A stretch of 11,787 bases of DNA from Flavobacterium sp. (lineage in GTDB: Bacteria; Bacteroidota; Bacteroidia; Flavobacteriales; Flavobacteriaceae). Shown here piece after piece: positions 6,694 through 11,787 of this stretch; the stretch's first letter is position 1; each line of letters starts with the position of its first letter. The position numbers and the translations under genes are program-made. The stretch lies in contig JAUXNR010000135.1 in the NCBI GenBank assembly GCA_030682755.1, forward strand, positions 1-11,787. The letters are read 5' to 3'. Below the pieces are notes generated by a model. It did not search any database, was not told the DNA's origin, and saw only the letters and a program-made list of their open reading frames with translations.

Positions 6694-6728
6694 TTTGTTT
6701 AACTTTTTTATTATTTTTGTTAAACAAA
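6694..6728. promoter_or_regulatory. Candidate crtI operator-promoter: 10-bp inverted repeat around a -7 box
   Basis: TTTGTTTAAC (6694-6703) and GTTAAACAAA (6719-6728) are exact reverse complements with a 15-base spacer. TATTTTTG (6712-6719), a perfect TAnnTTTG box, lies between and touches the right arm, which ends on the A of the crtI ATG. No -33 box is found at normal spacing, so the promoter may be weak or regulator-dependent. TTTGTTTAACTT also occurs at 5751-5762 in the regulator's own promoter. Confidence 0.6.
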
Positions 6729-8188
6729 TGAAAAAAAATATCTACATAATCGGTTCGGGATTTTCGGCATTAGCCGCATCCTGTTATTTAGCTCAAAAAG
6801 GACATCAAGTTACTGTCTTTGAAAAAAATGCAACGATTGGCGGACGAGCACGTCAACTTAAAAAAAACAATTTTACCTTTGATATAGGTCCAACTTGGTA
6901 TTGGATGCCGGACGTATTTGAACGGTTTTTTGAAGATTTTGGCAAGAAACCTTCAGATTATTACGAGCTTATCAAACTATCTCCAGCTTATAAAGTCTAT
7001 TTTGGCGTCAATAATTTTATAACGATTGCTGACAACTTACCTGAAATAATTAAAACTTTCGAATCAATCGAAAAAGGAAGTGGAAAGGTTTTAGAGCAAT
7101 TTATGACAGAAGCTCAAAGTAATTATGACATCGCTATAAAAGATCTAGTATATAGACCCGGTGTTTCTCCTCTAGAATTAATTACAACTCAAACTGCTAT
7201 GAAAGTTGGGCAGTTTTTTTCTAACATAAGTAAAGAAGTCAAAAAACGATTTACCAACGACAAACTCATTCAGATTCTGGAATTTCCAGTTTTATTTCTA
7301 GGTGCAAAACCATCTGATACCCCTGCTTTTTATAGTTTTATGAATTTTGCAGATTTTGGTATGGGAACGTGGCATCCTAAAAATGGGATGTACAGTGTTA
7401 TTTTGGCCATGGAAAGTTTGGCTAAAGAATTAGGTGTTGCGTTTAAAACCAATGCCAATGTTGATAAAATATTGGTTAAAGATCAAAAAGCGATTGGGTT
7501 ACGCATCAACGGAAAAGAAGAATATTGTGATTTAGTTTTAAGTGGTGCAGATTATCATCATACTGAAACTTTATTAGATGTAAAAGACAGAGCTTATTCT
7601 GAATCATATTGGGAAAAGAAAACTTTTGCTCCTTCATCTTTATTGTTTTATGTTGGTTTTGATAAAAAAATTGAAAATGTTGAACACCATACTTTGTTTT
7701 TTGACGTTTCATTTAAAGACCATGCTGAAGCCATTTATGACAATCCGGGTTGGCCAAAAGAACCTTTGTTTTATGCAAGTTTCCCTTCAAAGACAGATGA
7801 TTCGGCTGCACCTTCAGGCAATGAAGCAGGCATCTTTTTAATCCCGTTAGCACCCGGAATTGAAGACACTCCAGAAATCAGAGAAACCTATTTTAACATC
7901 ATAATGACTCGTTTTGAAACAATTACTGAACAAAAAGTAAAAAATAACATTATCTTTAAAGAATCTTTTTGTGTCAATGACTTTATAAAAGACTATAATT
8001 CATACAAAGGGAATGCTTATGGAATGGCAAATACACTCTTACAAACTGCTTTTTTAAGACCAAAATTAAAAAGCAAAAAAGTTAAAAGTTTATTTTTTAC
8101 AGGTCAATTAACGGTTCCGGGGCCAGGAGTACCACCCTCATTAATTTCAGGAAAGTTAGTTGCTGAATTGATAGAAAAACAAGATTAA
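6728..8188 (+). CDS. crtI: Phytoene desaturase
   Basis: A 486-residue FAD-dependent CrtI-type desaturase that converts phytoene, by successive dehydrogenations, toward lycopene at the membrane. The N-terminal Rossmann motif is YIIGSGFSALAAS (residues 6-18), then VFEKNATIGGRAR. FDIGPTWYWMP follows, as in bacterial CrtI. The C-terminal carotenoid-desaturase signature LFFTGQLTVPGPGVPPSLIS is complete. The length is typical. The start is ATG 6728; a TTG at 6695 would add 11 hydrophobic residues before the FAD motif and overlap the likely operator, so it was rejected. If the -7 box at 6712-6719 is used, the transcript is almost leaderless. crtB follows after 28 bases. Confidence 0.95.
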   Translation: MKKNIYIIGSGFSALAASCYLAQKGHQVTVFEKNATIGGRARQLKKNNFTFDIGPTWYWMPDVFERFFEDFGKKPSDYYELIKLSPAYKVYFGVNNFITIADNLPEIIKTFESIEKGSGKVLEQFMTEAQSNYDIAIKDLVYRPGVSPLELITTQTAMKVGQFFSNISKEVKKRFTNDKLIQILEFPVLFLGAKPSDTPAFYSFMNFADFGMGTWHPKNGMYSVILAMESLAKELGVAFKTNANVDKILVKDQKAIGLRINGKEEYCDLVLSGADYHHTETLLDVKDRAYSESYWEKKTFAPSSLLFYVGFDKKIENVEHHTLFFDVSFKDHAEAIYDNPGWPKEPLFYASFPSKTDDSAAPSGNEAGIFLIPLAPGIEDTPEIRETYFNIIMTRFETITEQKVKNNIIFKESFCVNDFIKDYNSYKGNAYGMANTLLQTAFLRPKLKSKKVKSLFFTGQLTVPGPGVPPSLISGKLVAELIEKQD

Positions 8189-8216
8189 AATATTAAAAAA
8201 CCATTTTAAATAAGCT

Positions 8217-9056
8217 ATGAAATCTATTTTTGACAAAGTCTCCTTTGATTGCAGCCGCAACGTCACTAGGTCATACAGCACTTCATTTTCATCAGCTGTA
8301 AAAATGTTGGCACCTTCCATCAGACAAGATATTTACAACATCTACGGCTTTGTTCGTTTTGCAGATGAAATTGTGGATACCTTTCATGATTACAACAAAG
8401 AAGAATTATTTGAGTTTTTTGAGAGTGATTTGGATTTGGCATTAAAAAACCGAATCAGTTTGAACCCTATTCTAAATTCATTTCAGCATACTGTTCATGC
8501 ATTTAACATTCCACCTGAATTAATCGCTGCTTTTATGTCCAGTATGAAGATGGATTTAACAAAAAAAGAATATAAAACTCAAGAAGAATATCAGGAATAC
8601 ATTTATGGTTCTGCCGATGTTGTTGGATTAATGTGTTTAAAAGTCTTTGTGAATGGAAATATTGAACAATATGAAGAACTAAAACACAGTGCCATGCGAT
8701 TGGGTTCTGCTTTTCAAAAAGTAAATTTTTTACGTGATTTAAAAGCAGATCATGATGATTTAAACAGAACGTATTTCCCAAATACAAATTTAAATGAATT
8801 GGATGAAGCCTCCAAAAAAGTGATTATTGAAGAAATTGAGGCCGACTTTGCTGCGGGCTTTGAAGGAATTCAAAGATTACCTCTGGAAGCAAAATTTGGT
8901 GTTTATACTGCTTATGTTTATTATAAAAAACTGCTTTCAAAATTAAAAAAGACACCTTCAATGGCTATAAAAACTACTCGTATTCGTGTTCCGGATTACC
9001 AAAAAGTTGGATTATTGGCCAAATGTTATGTAAATTACCGACTTAATATTATTTAG
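8217..9056 (+). CDS. crtB: Phytoene synthase
   Basis: A 279-residue trans-isoprenyl diphosphate synthase of the squalene/phytoene synthase family. It condenses two geranylgeranyl diphosphates into phytoene, the substrate of the crtI product upstream. Both magnesium-binding aspartate regions are present: RFADEIVD (Asp50, Asp54) and NFLRDLKAD (Asp174, Asp178), the latter continuing into DDLNRTYFP. The N-terminal SYSTSFSSAVKML is the family's substrate-pocket segment. The length is normal for bacterial CrtB. Squalene synthase is less likely given the crt neighbours. The start ATG 8217 follows AT-rich sequence without a Shine-Dalgarno. It is 28 bases after crtI and 18 before crtZ, so the three are probably co-transcribed. 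Confidence 0.95.
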   Translation: MKSIFDKVSFDCSRNVTRSYSTSFSSAVKMLAPSIRQDIYNIYGFVRFADEIVDTFHDYNKEELFEFFESDLDLALKNRISLNPILNSFQHTVHAFNIPPELIAAFMSSMKMDLTKKEYKTQEEYQEYIYGSADVVGLMCLKVFVNGNIEQYEELKHSAMRLGSAFQKVNFLRDLKADHDDLNRTYFPNTNLNELDEASKKVIIEEIEADFAAGFEGIQRLPLEAKFGVYTAYVYYKKLLSKLKKTPSMAIKTTRIRVPDYQKVGLLAKCYVNYRLNII

Positions 9057-9074
9057 ATTTTAAATTTTCAGATT

Positions 9075-9515
9075 ATGTGGATTCACATTTTAGTTTTCTT
9101 TTTGACATTTTTTATGATGGAATTTATGGCGTGGTTTACGCATAAATATGTGATGCATGGATTTCTTTGGAATTTGCATGAAGACCATCACAAAAAAGAC
9201 CATGATTCATGGTTTGAACGCAACGATACCTTCTTTATTTTTTATGCCATTGTTAGTATCTCTTTCTTTTTGCTTTGGCAAAACAACATATTGGAACTGG
9301 GGTTGGCCATTGGATTGGGTATTTTTGCCTACGGGTTGACCTACTTTTTGGTACACGATATCTTTATTCACCAACGTTTTAAATTGTTTAGAAATGCAAA
9401 TAATCGTTATGCCAGAGCGGTTAGACGTGCACATAAAATGCATCACAAACACATCGGTAAAGAAAAAGGAGAGTGTTTTGGCATGTTAATTGTTCCTTTT
9501 AAGTACTTTAAATAA
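9075..9515 (+). CDS. crtZ: Beta-carotene hydroxylase
   Basis: A 146-residue integral membrane di-iron hydroxylase of the fatty acid hydroxylase superfamily. It would add 3- and 3'-hydroxyls to beta-carotene to give zeaxanthin. All four histidine clusters of CrtZ are visible: HKYVMH (23-28), HEDHH (35-39), HDIFIH (94-99) and HKMHH (120-124). Hydrophobic segments at about 3-20, 53-68 and 73-93 are predicted membrane helices. The length is slightly shorter than proteobacterial CrtZ but usual for flavobacteria. Its substrate needs a lycopene cyclase, which is not in this window. The next gene starts eight bases after the stop. Confidence 0.93.
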   Translation: MWIHILVFFLTFFMMEFMAWFTHKYVMHGFLWNLHEDHHKKDHDSWFERNDTFFIFYAIVSISFFLLWQNNILELGLAIGLGIFAYGLTYFLVHDIFIHQRFKLFRNANNRYARAVRRAHKMHHKHIGKEKGECFGMLIVPFKYFK

Positions 9516-9522
9516 AAGCATC

Positions 9523-9909
9523 ATGAAAAAATTTATTCCAATTATCACAAGTATTATTAGTGTATTTGCATTAACAAGTTGTTCGCACAGATTAGCAGAT
9601 ACTTGGCGGGTTACACACTATGAAATTCAAAATTCTAATTTTCAAACAGCAAGAGTAACCAATATTGGAACCATGTCTTTTGACAATAACAATCGTGGTA
9701 ATAAAAACTTGGAATTTAATTTTTTCAACACACAAATAAGAGATGTCAGTCCGTTCAGTTGGGATGACTCTAAAAATTTTATCGTGATAAAAAGTGATAA
9801 TTCAGATTTATCCCGAACATGGAAAAAAGTTCAAAATAAATCTAAAGTTCAGAAATGGGTAAGTGAAGACAATCCCGATGAAAAAAGAATTTTAGTTTTA
9901 AGAAGATAA
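9523..9909 (+). CDS. Small lipoprotein, possibly lipocalin-like, at the end of the crt operon
   Basis: A 128-residue protein with a clear lipoprotein signal (KK at the start, hydrophobic residues 4-17, lipobox LTSC, Cys20). The sequence after Cys20 (SHRLADTW) lacks the acidic surface-export signal, so the lipoprotein probably faces the periplasm. ADTWRVTHYEI, followed by alternating hydrophobic stretches such as FIVIKSDN and RILVLRR, suggests a small beta-barrel with the lipocalin-type start G-x-W replaced by D-T-W. This is only a weak resemblance. It begins seven bases after the crtZ stop and is followed by a terminator, so it is the last gene of the carotenoid operon. A TTG start at 9490 inside crtZ was rejected. 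The function is unknown; a carotenoid or lipid-binding role is speculation from context. Confidence 0.75.
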   Translation: MKKFIPIITSIISVFALTSCSHRLADTWRVTHYEIQNSNFQTARVTNIGTMSFDNNNRGNKNLEFNFFNTQIRDVSPFSWDDSKNFIVIKSDNSDLSRTWKKVQNKSKVQKWVSEDNPDEKRILVLRR

Positions 9910-9913
9910 TACT

Positions 9914-9941
9914 AAAGGTGTCGTAATTGGCACCTTTTTTT
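9914..9941. terminator. Terminator at the end of the crt operon
   Basis: AAAGGTG (9914-9920) pairs with CACCTTT (9931-9937), and the stem continues inward through G-T and C-G pairs to a TAAT loop. A run of seven T follows (9934-9940). It lies three bases from the stop of the convergent DUF5777 gene and may weakly serve that side too. Confidence 0.85.
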
Positions 9942-9943
9942 AT

Positions 9944-10819
9944 TTAAAACACTCGCACTAAATTAAACCCAAAAGCAATTTCACCTTTTGTCCAATCACC
10001 ACTGGTTTGACCTAAATATCCTGATTCATGCATGGCCCTTGAATTTGTAAAATGCATTTGAAAAACATGACCTCCTGTTTCTAAATCAACTCCAATAGAT
10101 AATGGGTTTCTGTAAATGGATTTATCCGTCCTATTCGAATGTGCTGCATAATCAACATTTACTGACCATCTACTGGTAAGTTTGTACCTTCCTCCTGCTC
10201 CAATAGCAAACTGACTGTTATCTTGTGGATTAGGCAATATAGCTTGATTGTTTTCATCAAAAACATCTTGTATGGTGTTTTCGTGAAAATGAGAAGGAGC
10301 CAATTGTAACGTCAATTTTTCAGAAAATTTTCTGGAGATTAAAAGCTGCGTCACATAACTCAACCGATTGTCAAATGACAACTTTGGATAGTCCTTCTTC
10401 TTCAATTCTGTATTAATTGCGATACTATTAAAACCAACAATTGTTACAGGAAAACCGGACTGCATTTGAGATTTTATCAAATATTTTGCAGCCACATCAT
10501 AGGTTTCCTGAAAACCACTTCTGGCCACATGAACCGTAAGCCAATCTGTAGCTCCATATAAAAACTTCAATTGTGTATTGGCATTATCTAATCCAAAAAA
10601 ATCATCAAACCCGTTTTTAAAATAATCAAATCGATGAGCAACAATGAAATAAAAATCGCCTTTTGAAGCTAATTTTGTAGATTCAAGATTAATAATTTTT
10701 AAAGATTTAAATGCAGAAGTTACGTTTTGATTGGTTTCTGTACTATCTAAACTACTTAACAAATCGTCTTGAGCAAAACCAATAAAAGGCAATAATAGAA
10801 ATAAAAGTAATTTTTTCAT
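9944..10819 (-). CDS. DUF5777-family outer-membrane beta-barrel protein
   Basis: A 291-residue protein with a signal peptide (KK, then LLFLLLPFIGFA, likely cleaved before QDDLL). The mature part is rich in alternating strands and ends in an aromatic residue (FNLVRVF), as outer-membrane barrels do. FIVAHRFDYF, then NTQLKFLYGATDWLTVHVAR, then SFDNRLSYVTQLLISRKFSE and IGAGGRYKLTSRWSV are patterns I associate with the Bacteroidota family DUF5777, which is often found beside electron-transfer proteins. The reaction or cargo is unknown. It lies 80 bases downstream of the DOMON-type gene on the same strand, with a strong hairpin between them. Start ATG 10819 is well placed for the signal peptide. 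Confidence 0.8.
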   Translation of the reverse strand: MKKLLLFLLLPFIGFAQDDLLSSLDSTETNQNVTSAFKSLKIINLESTKLASKGDFYFIVAHRFDYFKNGFDDFFGLDNANTQLKFLYGATDWLTVHVARSGFQETYDVAAKYLIKSQMQSGFPVTIVGFNSIAINTELKKKDYPKLSFDNRLSYVTQLLISRKFSEKLTLQLAPSHFHENTIQDVFDENNQAILPNPQDNSQFAIGAGGRYKLTSRWSVNVDYAAHSNRTDKSIYRNPLSIGVDLETGGHVFQMHFTNSRAMHESGYLGQTSGDWTKGEIAFGFNLVRVF

Positions 10820-10834
10820 AAACAGAAATTAAAT

Positions 10835-10889
10835 AAAGATTAAAACTTATTTCATCTACGTAAAACAAATGGAATAAGTTTTAATCTTT
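10835..10889. terminator. 17-bp perfect hairpin between the DOMON and DUF5777 genes
   Basis: Bases 10835-10851 pair without a mismatch with 10873-10889. The loop is 21 bases, and two or three further pairs are possible after one wobble. In the minus-strand transcript the stem ends in TTTATTTAATTT, a weak T-tract. It may terminate the upstream gene, or only reduce read-through into the DUF5777 gene, for which no good promoter was found. Confidence 0.65.
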
Positions 10890-10899
10890 TACTAAAAAT

Positions 10900-11679
10900 T
10901 TAATTTACAATAATCTTTTTCCAAGATTTATCTGTTTTGTTCTGAAGTTCAATCAAATAAATACCGGATTGGAGACCGTTAACAGAAAGTTCTACTGTTT
11001 CAGAAAAGTCATTCACTTCAATCGTTTTTATTAATGAACCAGTTTGAGAATAAATAGTTACCTTTTCTAAATTCGTTTTGGTTTTGATTGCAAAACTACC
11101 GTTAGATGGATTTGGATAAATTTCTGTTGCGTTTAATGAAAAATCATCAACACTCAAATCTGTCAAAGGAACATTCAAATACACATCTCTATTTGGAGGG
11201 CCTCCGTGATATTGCAACACAAAAGTAGCTGAATTCATTTCAGCATAGGCCAAGTCAATAGTAGCATCTGCATAATTGAATACATAATCATTAGCATCAC
11301 CAGTATTAAAAGGTCTGGTATAAACTAACGTTCTTAATCCGGCACTTGGCGTATTGTTCAAATTACTCACCTGGGTCCAATTGTTTGTTGGGTCAGGAGT
11401 TGGTGCTACACCAATACCATTATGTTTTGCATCCACTAAAATTGACCCATTCCAATAGACAACATCAGCTCCGGGTTCCATTCCGCCTGAAAATGAACCA
11501 AACTGTAATGCAAACCATCTATCATTTGGTCCTGATAATGTTAAAGTGACCAATGACGTGTTTTGATCTAACGAAAGTGTAGTCGCCATATTAGCATTAA
11601 GCGTTACAACTCCTGTTGATTTTTGGGCAAAACCCATAAACCCTATTAAAAAAAGGGCACAAATAGTAATTTTCTTCAT
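10900..11679 (-). CDS. Secreted DOMON-like protein with type IX secretion sorting domain
   Basis: A 259-residue protein with a signal peptide (residues 1-19, ending GFAQ). Residues about 50-172 resemble a DOMON domain, an extracellular beta-sandwich that binds heme or sugar: RWFALQFG (54-61), GADVVYWNG (70-78), TRPFNTGDANDY (121-132) and LQYHGGP (155-161). In heme-binding DOMON proteins a Met and a His coordinate the iron; Met67 and His158 sit in suitable places. Residues about 185-259 are a type A C-terminal sorting domain of the type IX secretion system (IYPNPSNGSF, then GLQSGIYLIEL, ending KKIIVN). The protein should therefore be exported across the outer membrane. It follows the ankyrin gene by five bases and precedes the DUF5777 gene. 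Confidence 0.85.
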   Translation of the reverse strand: MKKITICALFLIGFMGFAQKSTGVVTLNANMATTLSLDQNTSLVTLTLSGPNDRWFALQFGSFSGGMEPGADVVYWNGSILVDAKHNGIGVAPTPDPTNNWTQVSNLNNTPSAGLRTLVYTRPFNTGDANDYVFNYADATIDLAYAEMNSATFVLQYHGGPPNRDVYLNVPLTDLSVDDFSLNATEIYPNPSNGSFAIKTKTNLEKVTIYSQTGSLIKTIEVNDFSETVELSVNGLQSGIYLIELQNKTDKSWKKIIVN

Positions 11680-11684
11680 AGTTT

Positions 11685-11787
11685 TTATTTAAGTAAGTTA
11701 ATAATTTCTTCATTTCCTGAAAAAACAGCAAACTCAAATGCGGTTTTTCCATTTATATCTTTAAGCGTTTTATCAGCATTATGTTTT
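11685..11787 (-). CDS. Ankyrin-repeat protein (3' end only)
   Basis: The last 33 codons of a minus-strand gene running in from the right edge, with the frame starting at 11786 and TAA at 11687-11685. The peptide includes NADKTLKDINGKTAFEFA and then SGNEEIINLLK, which matches the ankyrin unit (ADxxxxDxxGxTxxxxA...GxxxIxxLL). Ankyrin repeats bind proteins. The start and size are unknown. The gap to the DOMON-type gene is only five bases, so they are probably co-transcribed. Confidence 0.8.
   Translation of the reverse strand, partial: KHNADKTLKDINGKTAFEFAVFSGNEEIINLLK

Noticed and set aside
6695..6727. TTG start extending crtI by 11 residues
   Set aside because: The added residues precede the FAD-binding motif, the extension would run through the inverted repeat and -7 box, and ATG 6728 gives the normal CrtI N-terminus.
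6694..6728. Inverted repeat as a terminator for the regulator gene
   Set aside because: The stem is AT-rich with a 15-base loop, no T-run follows, and the right arm reaches the crtI start codon. An operator fits better.
7506..7841. Open frames on both strands inside crtI
   Set aside because: They lie within a fully supported crtI reading frame, show no family motif and are typical shadow frames of AT-rich genes.
9490..9522. TTG start for the small lipoprotein inside crtZ
   Set aside because: It would bury the signal peptide; ATG 9523 gives a standard Lys-Lys start and Cys at residue 20.

Overview
This window looks like chromosomal DNA from a member of the Flavobacteriaceae (Bacteroidota), close to Flavobacterium. 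The evidence is AT-rich sequence, start codons preceded by A/T-rich stretches instead of Shine-Dalgarno sequences, promoters of the Bacteroidota type (TTTG at -33, TAnnTTTG at -7), a C-terminal type IX secretion signal, a lipoprotein with an acidic surface-export signal, and a crtI-crtB-crtZ carotenoid operon. No mobile element, CRISPR array or phage gene was seen.

Left part (1-4172): the tail of a split transketolase N-terminal subunit is followed by the complete C-terminal subunit. A bidirectional terminator separates it from a convergent FKBP-type prolyl isomerase lipoprotein carrying a calcium-repeat-like tail. Divergent from that is a tight operon of an S4-domain RNA-binding protein (HslR type), a TPMT-like methyltransferase and a phosphoribosyltransferase. 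The last of these overlaps tail-to-tail with shikimate kinase (aroK).

Middle (4173-5775): a strong stable-RNA promoter drives tRNA-Lys(TTT). A perfect 17-bp hairpin lies between it and tRNA-Leu(GAG). A shared terminator follows, then a secreted protein made almost entirely of nine exact 34-residue TPR units on the minus strand. A 200-bp divergent intergenic region comes next.

Carotenoid locus (5776-9909): a MerR-type regulator with the CarH/LitR cobalamin-photoreceptor signatures (W-x9-EH and E-x-H-x-x-G) precedes phytoene desaturase (crtI), phytoene synthase (crtB), beta-carotene hydroxylase (crtZ) and a small lipoprotein of unknown function. Together they suggest light- or B12-regulated synthesis of a zeaxanthin-type pigment, but no lycopene cyclase is encoded here. 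The regulator gene and crtI share a nearly identical core promoter, TATTTTTGTTWAAC. At crtI it sits inside a perfect 10-bp inverted repeat that abuts the start codon, so it is a candidate operator.

Right part (9944-11787, minus strand): an ankyrin-repeat protein (partial), a DOMON-like protein with a type IX secretion tail, and a DUF5777-type outer-membrane beta-barrel protein. A 17-bp perfect hairpin lies between the last two. The DOMON protein and the barrel may work together at the cell surface, perhaps in heme or electron transfer, but that is inference.
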